Part shown: positions 1-9,091 of the stretch, one piece after another
How positions within the stretch are numbered: position 1 is the first letter of the stretch
How the letters are laid out: every line of letters starts with the position of its first letter
Source of the DNA: CAZSNT01 sp964607765
GTDB taxonomy: Bacteria > Verrucomicrobiota > Lentisphaeria > Oligosphaerales > JABHEG01
NCBI GenBank assembly: GCA_964607765.1
Contig: CAZSNT010000001.1
Location: 110,897 to 174,896, forward strand
DNA length: 64,000 nt
Direction: 5' to 3'
The notes under the pieces: model-generated
Databases searched by the model: none
Seen by the model: the letters and a program-made list of their open reading frames with translations, nothing else
What the model was told of the DNA's origin: nothing
Position numbers and translations under genes: made by a program

Positions 1-1053
1 CTCCGCCTGCGGGACTTCCTGCGAGATGTTCACGGGTTGGAGTTTCCGGAGTCGGAACACGACCTGCACAACCTGCTGCGCAGCATGAATTTGCTGAGCG
101 ACAGCGGCAGACTCAACGTGGCAGGCGTGTTGCTGTTCGGAGAACGCCCGGAATGGATCCTGCCGCAGTTCGTGGTCAAAGCAATCCGGTATCCGGGGGA
201 CGACATCCACCTGAGTCAATACCTGGACACTGAGGACTTCAGTGGCCCGTTGCCGGCTGTGTTCGACGGGGCGTTCGGGTTTGTCATGCGCAACCTGCAC
301 AAAGTCCAGGCAGGCCGTGACGTCAACGCGCCGGGCGTGCCGGAGGTCCCCAAGTCCGTGCTCGAGGAACTGCTGGTCAATGCGCTGGTGCACCGGGACT
401 ACATGATAAGCGCCCCCATTCGCCTGTTCGTGTTCGACAGTCGCATTGAAATCACCAGTCCCGGCCATCTTCCGAACAACCTGACTGTGGACAAGCTGCG
501 TACCGGCAACGCCAACATCCGTAACCCGGTTCTCGCGTCTTTTGTCGCGAAAGGGGTGCTGCCGTATCACGGGCTTGGCTCAGGCATTCCCCGGGCCTTG
601 GCGGCCTGGCCTGACATCGACCTGCAGGACGACCGGGACGGGTGCCTCTTTACCGTTACCATCCACAGGAAAGGCGTGCTTGACGAGGCTGGGACACACG
701 CGATGGACGGCGGGAGGGAATTCCGGGAAGACGGCGGCGGGTTGTGGGGGCACAGGTCTACAGGTAAGAACCGTTATCCTGTAGTGACTCCTGCCCTGGA
801 GGCTTCGTCCCGGACGATGAAGCCTACAGGAAAGCGCGTGCCATCGGGAGCGATGCCCGTGGGCAAGACTGCGGGCCGTTTGCTGGCGTTGATGTCTGTT
901 CGCCCAGGAATCACTGTGGCCGAGATGGCGGCGGAGACGGCGATTACTGTGGACGGAGTGAACTATCATCTTCGACGGCTCCGCCAAGCGGGACGTGTCG
1001 AGCGCGTAGGCGGCCGCAAGTTCGGACACTGGGAAGTCTTCGGTACAGTCTGA
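1..1053 (+). CDS. AlbA/Schlafen-type ATP-binding transcriptional regulator, 5' end missing
   Basis: The reading frame is open from base 1, so the gene starts upstream of the window and the N-terminal AlbA_2 (Schlafen-type) domain expected in this family is not visible. What remains is the HATPase_c_4-like part, with the family signature LEELLVNALVHRDY near bases 361-402 and a GLGSGIPRAL glycine loop near 571-600. The last 65 residues form a winged helix-turn-helix (MAAETAITVDGVNYHLRRLR), with a low-complexity linker before it. Family members are DNA-binding regulators whose ligand is usually unknown; they were often annotated as RecG-like helicases. The domain call is good, the target is unknown. 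Confidence 0.8.
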   Translation, partial: LRLRDFLRDVHGLEFPESEHDLHNLLRSMNLLSDSGRLNVAGVLLFGERPEWILPQFVVKAIRYPGDDIHLSQYLDTEDFSGPLPAVFDGAFGFVMRNLHKVQAGRDVNAPGVPEVPKSVLEELLVNALVHRDYMISAPIRLFVFDSRIEITSPGHLPNNLTVDKLRTGNANIRNPVLASFVAKGVLPYHGLGSGIPRALAAWPDIDLQDDRDGCLFTVTIHRKGVLDEAGTHAMDGGREFREDGGGLWGHRSTGKNRYPVVTPALEASSRTMKPTGKRVPSGAMPVGKTAGRLLALMSVRPGITVAEMAAETAITVDGVNYHLRRLRQAGRVERVGGRKFGHWEVFGTV

Positions 1054-1120
1054 ACGGCGCGTTAGAGCACGTCTTGGCTGGCTGGAGGGCACCGCTACAG
1101 TCTGGGAGAAAGGGATTGCC

Positions 1121-3340
1121 ATGCTTCGTCCCATGATCGTGGTCACCGTTCTGGCATCGTCGTGTTTCCAGGCGCTTGCCGGGACCCGGTTGCCTGTTGC
1201 CCAACCTGCGCCTGGCTCGGTGTACCCGGAGATCCCGGCGGCTGCCGTTTCCCGCTGTCAGCCATTCCCGGTGCGCGGCTACCACCAACACATTTTCCCC
1301 GAGCGTCAGCCGATGGCCGTGTTCCACGAGCGTCTCGAACAACTCGCCGAACTCGACTACAATCTCGTCGTCTTTGGCTTGGGCCATTCGGGCGCCGCGA
1401 CGATCACGATGTACAGGGACGGGACCATCGCACCCAACGGCTGCGACACGGGCGCACTGCGCGCGCTTGTGGCTCATGCCATTGATCTTGGCCTGGAGCC
1501 TGTGTTCGAGATGAAGTTCATCGGCAAACAGCTGCCGCTCATACGGCCGTTGCTGGAAGAGCACCCCGGGTTGGTCATTGACCCCGAGAATCGGTCGACC
1601 GTGCTCAATGCCGCTTATCGCATGCCGGACGGTCGCGATGCCTACACTGCCACCGCCTTGCGCCTGATCGAGTATCTCCTCGACCTGTACCCGGAACAGC
1701 ATGCACCGAAGTACTTCCACCTGGGCATCGATGAGTTTGATGCCGACGACATGGCAACGTTGGCACAGACGCTGGGCATGACGCCGCCGCAGGCTTTCGC
1801 GCATTGCCTGAACCTTGGCACGGACGCCCTTCTGGCACGCGGCGTCACGCCGATCATCTGGGGGGATATCCTGCTCTCAGCCGTACTTGGCGGGGACGAG
1901 CACGGGATCACGCTGTCCGCTTACAGGACGCCCGACCCGCGGCATCTGGTCGAGCCGGGCCGGGCATATCACGGGGCCTACAAGAGCGGCAAGGTCTCGT
2001 TGCACACCATGGTGAACCATTTGCGGGACCGCGACAAGGTCATCGTGGCGGACTGGCACTACTCACCGTCCAGCATCGGCGAGTTTCCGTCAGTGGACTA
2101 CTTCCTCGGGCTTGGCTTCAAGGACGTCTGGGGGTGTCCGTGGTTCGATGCCACGAACATGCGCCAGTTCAGTCGCTACGCGGCCTCACGCGGCTGCGGC
2201 GGCATGATCGCCACGGCCTGGAATGTGGCGTACCTGCCCGATGAGCGCCTCCGGTTCCTCCACATTCTGCGGAACTCCGCCGCGTACTTCCTCAGGCCCG
2301 GCCTGGCGCCTCCCGCGGAGGTCTTCCCTGCCTACGAGATGCGCGGTCGGGAAGGGCTATCCGTGGCCGACGAGAAGCGCACCGGCATGGTGGCCAGGGA
2401 TGACCTGACGCTGACGTTCCAGGCACGCGTAGCCGACGGCATCACGCCGCGCGACGCCGTGCTGCTCTTCATGCCCCCCGGGCGCGGCGCGCAGGCTATC
2501 GAGAGCCCGTTGACCTTCGATCCGGCGACCCGCCAGCTCCGCGCTCGCCTCTCGCTGCCGCCCGACGTCGCCACCGACCGGGTCTGGCGGCTGGGTTACG
2601 GCTATACGGACAGCGTCTCGGGGTACTTTGTGCACGCAGACTGCCCCCAGGGCTTTGTCGTGACTCATGTTCCCGTGCAGCTGCCCGAAGTGCGAGCCGG
2701 GACGCTTCTGAGCGGGGTTTTCACTGACCTGGCGGATCCCGGACTCAAGACAACACAATGGCTGGCCGGCGAGTGCGCGACCATTCTGGGGTCGGCACGG
2801 TCCCGGAAGCCAGGGAGCGGGCCTCGTTCCGAGGCGCTGGATGTAGAGTGCTTCGATCGGCTCTGGGCGTACCCGTCGACCGCCCTCAACCAAAAACTGG
2901 CGCAGGGCTTCCGTATCGAGATCGAGGCCAAGATGACGGGGCGCTTCAGCGGTAACGACTATTGCGCGTTGCTGACTAAAGGTAGTTTCCATACGGGATT
3001 CCGCGTCTTGGTCAGGAAGGACGGCGTGCTGCTGCTCCAGTTTGCGGGCCTGGCTGAAGGGAACCCGCTCTGGGTTCACACGAAAGCTCCCCTGCCCATG
3101 GACGCGTGGCTGGACATCGTGCTCACTTACCGCCCACCGGACGAAGGCGAGCCCGGCGAGGCCGTGATCTGCATTGGCGGCGTGGAGCAAGCCCGGCAGG
3201 CGATTACGGTTGCCATGCCCGCCTCGTCTGCCGTGATCGGCGTGGGCTGCGAGTTCACCGACCCGCGGGCTGGGCCAACCGGCAAGCGCCGGCCCAACTT
3301 TCCGGGTCTGGTGCGGCGTTTGAGGATGTCCACTTTGTAG
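1121..3340 (+). CDS. Secreted GH20-like glycoside hydrolase with C-terminal lectin-like domain
   Basis: 739 residues. An N-terminal signal peptide (MLRPMIVVTVLASSCFQALA) sends it out of the cytoplasm. A TIM-barrel region follows (about residues 50-400). It carries HLGIDEF at residues 200-206, equivalent to the HxGxDE catalytic motif of GH20 beta-hexosaminidases, where Asp polarises the substrate N-acetyl group and Glu is the acid. The last 180 residues look like a LamG/concanavalin-type beta-sandwich, probably for carbohydrate binding. The start is supported by a GGGAGAAAGGGA ribosome site just upstream. It stands alone between a regulator and a decayed toxin-antitoxin locus. The exact substrate cannot be read from sequence; remote GH20-like folds with other activities are possible. 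Confidence 0.75.
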   Translation: MLRPMIVVTVLASSCFQALAGTRLPVAQPAPGSVYPEIPAAAVSRCQPFPVRGYHQHIFPERQPMAVFHERLEQLAELDYNLVVFGLGHSGAATITMYRDGTIAPNGCDTGALRALVAHAIDLGLEPVFEMKFIGKQLPLIRPLLEEHPGLVIDPENRSTVLNAAYRMPDGRDAYTATALRLIEYLLDLYPEQHAPKYFHLGIDEFDADDMATLAQTLGMTPPQAFAHCLNLGTDALLARGVTPIIWGDILLSAVLGGDEHGITLSAYRTPDPRHLVEPGRAYHGAYKSGKVSLHTMVNHLRDRDKVIVADWHYSPSSIGEFPSVDYFLGLGFKDVWGCPWFDATNMRQFSRYAASRGCGGMIATAWNVAYLPDERLRFLHILRNSAAYFLRPGLAPPAEVFPAYEMRGREGLSVADEKRTGMVARDDLTLTFQARVADGITPRDAVLLFMPPGRGAQAIESPLTFDPATRQLRARLSLPPDVATDRVWRLGYGYTDSVSGYFVHADCPQGFVVTHVPVQLPEVRAGTLLSGVFTDLADPGLKTTQWLAGECATILGSARSRKPGSGPRSEALDVECFDRLWAYPSTALNQKLAQGFRIEIEAKMTGRFSGNDYCALLTKGSFHTGFRVLVRKDGVLLLQFAGLAEGNPLWVHTKAPLPMDAWLDIVLTYRPPDEGEPGEAVICIGGVEQARQAITVAMPASSAVIGVGCEFTDPRAGPTGKRRPNFPGLVRRLRMSTL

Positions 3341-3347
3341 GCCAGTC

Positions 3348-3465
3348 TCAGGCGGAGCCGCATGGGGAAGCCAGGCTCGCCTGGAGCGTGATGACGGACA
3401 GATCCGGAGGGGCTCGGGCAAAGGCCCGATCGAAGGTCACAACGTCGAGACCACTGCCTTCCGCA
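3348..3465 (-). pseudogene. vapC toxin remnant (C-terminal end only)
   Basis: Reading the minus strand in the frame two bases on from the antitoxin remnant gives GLDVVTFDRAFARAPPDLSV followed by a short tail and TGA at 3348-3350. This matches the usual end of PIN-domain VapC toxins (hydrophobic strand, TFDxxFAR, then a short strand). The N-terminal PIN core with its catalytic acidic residues is absent; the frame runs straight into the antitoxin coding sequence. It therefore looks like the product of an internal deletion that joined the front of vapB to the back of vapC. Confidence 0.6.
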
Positions 3466-3565
3466 ACGCTTCGTTCACGATGGCGCTCAGCGTCGTGTGC
3501 CTCTCAGCCGCCAGACTCTTGGCCACAACAGCGAGCTCGTCATTGAGTACAAGCGTAGTTCGCAC
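3437..3565 (-). pseudogene. vapB-type ribbon-helix-helix antitoxin, truncated
   Basis: A GTG-started frame gives 42 residues beginning MRTTLVLNDELAVVAKSLAA and ending EALRKAVVSTL. The start is the ribbon-helix-helix DNA-binding fold of VapB-like antitoxins: a short strand, then two helices. It resembles the intact antitoxin at 55949 (MRTTVRLDDGLL). The C-terminal toxin-binding tail is missing because the frame ends where the vapC remnant begins. The DNA-binding part could still be made, so it might act as an orphan repressor, but the locus no longer encodes a toxin. A longer upstream extension of the frame is rejected because it is Arg/Ser-rich and unlike the family. Confidence 0.6.
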
Positions 3566-3717
3566 ATATATGCGCGGCAGGATGTCGTCAGCTTCTGTTT
3601 TGTCAGCAGCGCATACTGGCGCTATGCTGATCGGTGGACGATCGGGAGCATCTGTCTCGTCCACTGTGCTCGTGTCCGTACTCGTCCGCCGGCACGGGAA
3701 CCGGAAAGGGAAACGAC

Positions 3718-4968
3718 ATGAAACAGCAAGCCGTGTTAGTGTGCGCAAGTACGATGTTGATCGCAGGGACCATGTCCCGCGTTCTGGCGGAGCCATTGCA
3801 GGTCTACATCTTGGCTGGCCAGTCGAACATGGCAGGGCATGCGAAGGTCGAGACTTTCGACTACATAGGCGATGACCCGGCCACGGCGCCGCTGCTCGAA
3901 CAGATGCGCGCCGCGGACGGCAGCCCGCGTGTGTGCGAGAGGGTCTGGATCTCGTACCTCACGAACAGCAAGGAGCCGGGCGAGGGGTTCGGCAAACTCA
4001 CCGCGGGCTACGGCGCGCGCAAGGATCCGACCCGGGACGGCGGCAAGATCGGCCCTGAGTTCACCTTCGGTATCACGTTGGAGACGACGCTCGATGCTCC
4101 GATCCTGATCATCAAGACCGCTTGGGGCGGCAAGTCGCTGAACACGGATTTCCGGCCGCCGAGTGCGGGCCCGTACGAGTTCAGCGAGAGCCAGCTGGAG
4201 AACCTGAAGAAGCGGGGCAAGGACATTGCGCAGGCGAAGGCTGACAAAGCGGCGGCCACAGGCAAGTACTACCGACTGATGGTCGACCACGTCAAGCACG
4301 TGCTCGGGGACATCAAACGCGTCTGCCCGGAGTACGACGAAGAGCAAGGCTACAGGATTGCGGGGTTCGTCTGGTTCCAGGGCTGGAACGACATGGTGGA
4401 ACGCGGCACGTACCCGAATCGTGGCAAGCCGGGTGGCTACGACCAGTACAGCGAGTGCCTGGCAGCCTTCATTCGCGACGTCCGCAAAGACCTGTCCGCG
4501 CCGCGGATGCCTTTCGTCATCGGCGTGATGGGCGTGAACGGCCCGTTGGAGTTCTACACGAACAGTCGCTACAAACCCGTACACGCAAGCTTCCGCGCCG
4601 CCATGGCGGCCCCGGCGGCGCTGCCCGAGTTCAAAGGCAACGTGGCGGCGGTCGAAACAGCACCCTACTGGGACCGGGACCTGGCAGCCATCGACGCGAA
4701 GCGCGCCGAGGTAAAGGCAATGAGCATCTCGCTGCGTAACAAGCACAAAGACCACGCCAACAAGGACGGGACCATGACCCCGGCGCAGCAGCGTGAATAC
4801 GTGGAGAAATACCGGGCGAGATTGATCCCGCCGGAAGACGAGGCACGGTACCGGCGTGGCGCGTCGAACGCGGGGTACCACTATCTCGGCTGCGCCAAGA
4901 CCATGGCGCTGATCGGCAAAGCGTTCGCCGAGGCAGTGCTGGAGCTCGCGAGCGAACCGCAGAGGTAA
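3718..4968 (+). CDS. Secreted SGNH/sialate O-acetylesterase-like esterase (SASA domain)
   Basis: 416 residues starting at ATG 3718, chosen because GGAAAGGG lies just upstream and a signal peptide (residues 1-25, ending SRVLA) follows at once. The mature protein opens with VYILAGQSNMAGH; Ser36 in GQSNMAG is the expected nucleophile of the SASA/CE6-type SGNH family. A conserved WFQGWNDM block lies near residue 220. A C-terminal His is expected in the NAGYHYLGCAKT segment. Such enzymes remove O-acetyl groups from sugars or xylan. It is 11 bp from the next gene and probably co-transcribed with it. Confidence 0.8.
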   Translation: MKQQAVLVCASTMLIAGTMSRVLAEPLQVYILAGQSNMAGHAKVETFDYIGDDPATAPLLEQMRAADGSPRVCERVWISYLTNSKEPGEGFGKLTAGYGARKDPTRDGGKIGPEFTFGITLETTLDAPILIIKTAWGGKSLNTDFRPPSAGPYEFSESQLENLKKRGKDIAQAKADKAAATGKYYRLMVDHVKHVLGDIKRVCPEYDEEQGYRIAGFVWFQGWNDMVERGTYPNRGKPGGYDQYSECLAAFIRDVRKDLSAPRMPFVIGVMGVNGPLEFYTNSRYKPVHASFRAAMAAPAALPEFKGNVAAVETAPYWDRDLAAIDAKRAEVKAMSISLRNKHKDHANKDGTMTPAQQREYVEKYRARLIPPEDEARYRRGASNAGYHYLGCAKTMALIGKAFAEAVLELASEPQR

Positions 4969-4979
4969 GGAGGAGCAGC

Positions 4980-5948
4980 ATGCCGTCGGATCATCTGTTC
5001 TACAAGCACTCGGGCAAATTCGGGCTGGGAATCCTGTTCTTCGGGCCGCTGATCGTCATTCCGGTGGCGCAGATCCTGGCTCTCGTCTACACCTACGCCT
5101 CGGTCTACATCCCCATTGTCGGAATTGTCACTCTCCTGGCGCTCGGTGGGTTCGCGTTCGGCATGGGCGTGACCATCTCTCTTCTGTGCATGAAATTCAA
5201 GGTCCGCAACCGAACCGTGTGTTGGCTGGCGGGGCTGGCAACGGGCCTGGTCACGCTCTACCTGTCCTGGGCCTCGTTCATCTACGTGATGGTCAACCGC
5301 GCCACGGACACGGACAAGGTCTCCCTGTTCATGGTCATATCCAGCCCGTTCGCCATCCTGCAGATTGCGAGGGCGATCTGCGCGGAGGGCTGGTTCAGCA
5401 TCGGTTCGTCATCCTCCGCGACCGTCAAAGGCATCCCGCTGCTGATCATCTGGTTCCTCGAGGGACTCGTGCTTGTCTTCGTACCCATGGTGATAGCGGG
5501 CAAGTGCATTGTGGACGAGGTCTTCTGTGAGATGTGCAAGGCCTGGACCGAACACGTCCAAGGCGTGCTGGCGCTCGAGGCCGCAGCGGCGACCGACTTC
5601 GCGCAGCAGGCCCGGCAGGGCGATCTGGCCGGCCTGGCAAGCGCGCGCCGGTACAGGGGCCCCGACAGCGTCTGCGGCCGGCTCGATGTCTGGCGCTGTG
5701 GCAGCTGCAAGGCGTTCTTCGCCCTCGGTGTGAAACGCCTCGAAACCACCGTGGACAGCAAAGGCAACAGCAATACCAAAGAGTCCGTCCTGCTTCCGCC
5801 GATGCTGATCGACGCGGATCAGTACCGCACCACCATGCAGGCAGTGAAAGCCACACCGGAGCCCGAAGCAAAGGCCGAAGGAGCCGGTGAGTCCGAGGAG
5901 CCCGCCGCAGCCGAGACGGCAGACCCGCCGCCCATCGCTCTGGAGTGA
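4980..5948 (+). CDS. Membrane protein of unknown function with two CxxC pairs
   Basis: 322 residues with a strong GGAGG ribosome site. I do not recognise the family. About four membrane segments are visible (roughly residues 14-38, 42-67, 78-105 and 155-180). A soluble C-terminal half follows, holding FCEMCKAW and WRCGSCKAFF. The two CxxC pairs, about 60 residues apart, could bind zinc or another metal as a split zinc ribbon. The final 40 residues are acidic and Ala/Pro-rich. It follows the SASA esterase by 11 bp, so the two may form an operon, but nothing ties its role to esterase function. Confidence 0.6.
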   Translation: MPSDHLFYKHSGKFGLGILFFGPLIVIPVAQILALVYTYASVYIPIVGIVTLLALGGFAFGMGVTISLLCMKFKVRNRTVCWLAGLATGLVTLYLSWASFIYVMVNRATDTDKVSLFMVISSPFAILQIARAICAEGWFSIGSSSSATVKGIPLLIIWFLEGLVLVFVPMVIAGKCIVDEVFCEMCKAWTEHVQGVLALEAAAATDFAQQARQGDLAGLASARRYRGPDSVCGRLDVWRCGSCKAFFALGVKRLETTVDSKGNSNTKESVLLPPMLIDADQYRTTMQAVKATPEPEAKAEGAGESEEPAAAETADPPPIALE

Positions 5949-6046
5949 ACGCCTATGCGGCGTCCTTGCTCACTGCGTTCTGCGCCGCTACATTTATGGA
6001 ACGCGCACGCGTGATTGATGTCTAAGTTGCCCAAGGTGACTTCAGT

Positions 6047-7660
6047 ATGCGAATCCGGCGTCCGAATGTAGTGAGCGTCCAGCTTTGCGCTGTGGTTCTT
6101 GCTGTGAGCTTTGCTGCCACAGTGCGGGCCGCGGACAGGCCGTTGACCATCTTCGAGAGCGCCGCCGAAGCGTCCACGGACAGCCCGGTCGACCGCGCTG
6201 TGTTCGCGCAGCTCGAGCAGCGCGGGATCCAGCCCGCGCGGCTCTGTCCCGACCATGTCTTCCTGCGTCGTGTGTACCTTGACGTGGCCGGTACGCTGCC
6301 CACCGCCGCGGAAGCCGAAGCGTTCATCAGGGACCGGAAGCCCGGCAAGCGCAAGGCGCTGATCGATCGTCTCCTGGCTGCCGGGACCTACGCCGATTAC
6401 TGGGCCATGAAGTGGAGCGACCTGCTGCGCGTCAAGGCGGAGTTTCCGATCAACCTCTGGCCGAACGCCGCGCAGGCTTACCACCGCTGGATCCACGACT
6501 GCCTGAGGGAGAACAGACCCTACGACCAGTTCGTGCGGGAGCAGTTGACCTCGAACGGGAGCAACTTCCGCGTTGCCCCCGTCAACTTCTACCGTGCCTT
6601 GCAGAGCAAGGAGCCGGAGGCGCTCGCCAAGGCCGTGGCGCTGACGTTCATGGGTGAGCGGCTGGACAAGTGGCCCGAGGCGCGTCGCGCCGGCATGGCC
6701 GGGTTCTTCTCGTTCATCGGCTTCAAGGGCACGTCCGAGTGGAAGGAGGAGATTGTCTTCTTCGACCACATCAAGGCGGCAAAGGCCGCGACCGAGGGCG
6801 AGGCTGTCACGGCAACCTTCCCGGACGGCACGGCCATGACGCTGAAGCTCGACCGGGATCCTCGCGAGGTCTTCGCCGACTGGTTGATCTCGCCCGAGAA
6901 TCCGTGGTTTGCGCGGAACGTCGTGAACCGCATGTGGCACTGGCTGCTCGGACGCGGCATCATCCACGAGCCGGACGATATCCGGCCCGATAATCCCCCG
7001 AGCAATCCGGCGCTGCTCGCCGTGCTGGAGCGGGAGTTGCTCGGTTCCGACTACGACCTCAAACATGTCTTCCGCCTGATTCTGAACTCCCGCACCTACC
7101 AGCTCTCCGCGGTGCCTGCCGCCGAGGACCGCGCAGCGAGCGAGGCACAGTTTGCGAACTACGCAATCCGACGCCTGGACGCCGAGGTGCTGGTCGATGC
7201 ACTCAACCAGATAACGGGTACCACCGAGATGTACTCCAGCTACATCCCGGAGCCGTTCACCTTCATCCCGGAGGAGCGCCGCTCCATTCTGCTCCCGGAC
7301 GGCAGCATCACGAGCCCGTTCCTCGAGATGTTCGGACGCCCGCCGCGCGACACCGGACTCGAGTCCGAGCGCAACAACAACCCGACCGCGGCGCAGCGCC
7401 TGCACGTGCTGAACTCCACGCACGTCTACCACAAGATCGAGAAGAGCAGGAAACTCCAGGCCGTGATGCGAGCGGGCCGTCGCGACTCGCGCAAAGTTGT
7501 CAGGAGCTTGTACCTGACCATTCTCTCACGGTTCCCGACCGAAGCCGAGCTGGCTGTGGCAGAGGCGTATGCCGACAAGGGAATCGCGGCGGGCAACGAA
7601 GCACATATCGATCTGGCTTGGGCGCTGATCAACAGCGCGGAATTTCTGTATCGACACTAA
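6047..7660 (+). CDS. DUF1549/DUF1553 exported protein
   Basis: 537 residues with a signal peptide (cleavage near VRAAD, residue 28). Residues about 40-235 match DUF1549: FLRRVYLDVAGTLPTAAEAE, then WAMKWSDLLRVK. Residues about 270-520 match DUF1553: WFARNVVNRMWHWLLGRGII, then FRLILNSRTYQLS. This pair of domains is found together in planctomycetes and relatives, usually beside a DUF1501 gene as here. No haem-binding CxxCH of the frequently fused cytochrome domain is present, so this is a short form. Function in the family is unproven; roles in polysaccharide handling at the cell surface have been proposed. It is first in a three-gene operon. Confidence 0.9.
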   Translation: MRIRRPNVVSVQLCAVVLAVSFAATVRAADRPLTIFESAAEASTDSPVDRAVFAQLEQRGIQPARLCPDHVFLRRVYLDVAGTLPTAAEAEAFIRDRKPGKRKALIDRLLAAGTYADYWAMKWSDLLRVKAEFPINLWPNAAQAYHRWIHDCLRENRPYDQFVREQLTSNGSNFRVAPVNFYRALQSKEPEALAKAVALTFMGERLDKWPEARRAGMAGFFSFIGFKGTSEWKEEIVFFDHIKAAKAATEGEAVTATFPDGTAMTLKLDRDPREVFADWLISPENPWFARNVVNRMWHWLLGRGIIHEPDDIRPDNPPSNPALLAVLERELLGSDYDLKHVFRLILNSRTYQLSAVPAAEDRAASEAQFANYAIRRLDAEVLVDALNQITGTTEMYSSYIPEPFTFIPEERRSILLPDGSITSPFLEMFGRPPRDTGLESERNNNPTAAQRLHVLNSTHVYHKIEKSRKLQAVMRAGRRDSRKVVRSLYLTILSRFPTEAELAVAEAYADKGIAAGNEAHIDLAWALINSAEFLYRH

Positions 7661-7682
7661 GCGCAAACGAACAGGTGAGGCA

Positions 7683-9050
7683 ATGAGCAGCAGACAACAT
7701 CTCAGCACCGGGAACGGTTACCTGGGAAACACACTGATCTCACGTCGCAGTATCCTGCGCGGGGCTCTCTACGGTGCGGGCGGCACGCTGCTGGCCAATC
7801 GCTTCGGGGCCTCGGCCCTGGCTGCGCCGCAGCTTCCGGCCGCAAAGGCGAAGGCCGTAATCCAGATCTGGATGTGGGGTGGTCCGTGTCACATCGACAC
7901 GTTTGATCCGAAGCCGGACGCAGGCTACGACTACTGCGGGCCGCTCGACAAAGCGATCCCGACCAACGTGGACGGGATCCAGATCGGCCAGTCGCTGCCG
8001 CTGCTCGCACAGCAGGCCGACAAGTACTCAATCATCCGCAGCATGACCCACGGCATCAACGGCCACGAGACCGCCTCATACATGGTACAGACTGGGCGCA
8101 AGGCAGGCGGCAAAGACGTGTTCCCGTGCGCTGGCGCGGTCGTGTCGCTGTTCAAAGGCTACGACGCCGGCTACAAGGGACTGATCCCCCCCTACATCGT
8201 GTTGACGCGGCCGCAGGGCCGCTTCTCGGAAGCGGGGTTCCTCGGCTCGCGCCACAAACCGTTCGCCACCGGTGGCGACCCGGCAGCGGACCCGTTCGTG
8301 GTGGAAGGCGTCGCCCTGCCCGGCGTGACCAAGGAGCGCCAGGAGGCACGGCGCGAACTGCTGCATGAGCTGAACGCACTGGACCACGCCATGAAAGGCG
8401 ATCCGCGCCTGGCAACCCTCAACAAGGCCGAGAACCAGGCCTACGAGCTCATTCTGGGCGACGCCGGGAAGGTCTTCGATCTGTCCAGCGAACCGGAGGA
8501 GTTGCGCGAGCGGTACGGGCCCAGCACGTTCGGGCAGTCCTGCCTGGTCGCGCGGCGGTTGGTCGAGCGCGGCATGCCCTACATCACGATCAACTACGGC
8601 GGCTGGGACACGCACAAAGAACACTTCAAAGCCATGCGCACCAAACTGCCGCAGCTGGACGCGGGCATGTCCACACTGCTGCAGGATCTGTCCGACCGTG
8701 GACTGCTGGACAGCACAATCGTGTGGTGGGGCGGCGAGTTCGGGCGCACGCCGAAGGTCGACTGGGGATCGCCCTGGAACGGCGGGCGCAGTCATTTCGG
8801 CGCCGTGTTCTCCTCCGTTGTCGCGGGTGGCGGATTCAAAGGCGGCCAGGTTGTCGGCGCATCGGATGAGAAAGGGATGCGCGTCGCAGACCGACCCGTG
8901 TACCCGTCCGACCTGCTCGGCAGCATCTACGGCCAGCTCGGCATCGATCCGGACGGCACGCTGCCGCACCCGCAGGGCAAGACGGTACGCATCACCCCGA
9001 CCGTCGAGGAAGGCTACAAGCTCGGCGGGCGTTTGACCGAACTCACATGA
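7683..9050 (+). CDS. DUF1501 family exported protein (sulfatase-like fold)
   Basis: 455 residues. The N-terminus carries a twin-arginine-like signal (SRRSILRGALYGAGG, Arg21-Arg22), suggesting export in folded form by Tat. Family hallmarks follow: QIWMWGGPCHIDTFDPKP near residue 60, RSMTHGINGHETASY near residue 120, and WWGGEFGRTP near residue 345. DUF1501 proteins share the alkaline-phosphatase/sulfatase fold, but their reaction is not established. An AGGTGAGG-like ribosome site precedes ATG 7683. It sits 22 bp after the DUF1549/1553 gene, and its stop is followed within 42 bp by the PPC-domain gene. Confidence 0.92.
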   Translation: MSSRQHLSTGNGYLGNTLISRRSILRGALYGAGGTLLANRFGASALAAPQLPAAKAKAVIQIWMWGGPCHIDTFDPKPDAGYDYCGPLDKAIPTNVDGIQIGQSLPLLAQQADKYSIIRSMTHGINGHETASYMVQTGRKAGGKDVFPCAGAVVSLFKGYDAGYKGLIPPYIVLTRPQGRFSEAGFLGSRHKPFATGGDPAADPFVVEGVALPGVTKERQEARRELLHELNALDHAMKGDPRLATLNKAENQAYELILGDAGKVFDLSSEPEELRERYGPSTFGQSCLVARRLVERGMPYITINYGGWDTHKEHFKAMRTKLPQLDAGMSTLLQDLSDRGLLDSTIVWWGGEFGRTPKVDWGSPWNGGRSHFGAVFSSVVAGGGFKGGQVVGASDEKGMRVADRPVYPSDLLGSIYGQLGIDPDGTLPHPQGKTVRITPTVEEGYKLGGRLTELT

Positions 9051-9091
9051 GGGCCGGGCCAAGAGCACAGCCAGCACCGCAGGGAGAAGCG

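Noticed and set aside
3437..3796. 119-residue version of the vapB remnant
   Set aside because: The added N-terminal 76 residues are Arg/Ser/Pro-rich; the family fold begins only at the GTG at 3565.
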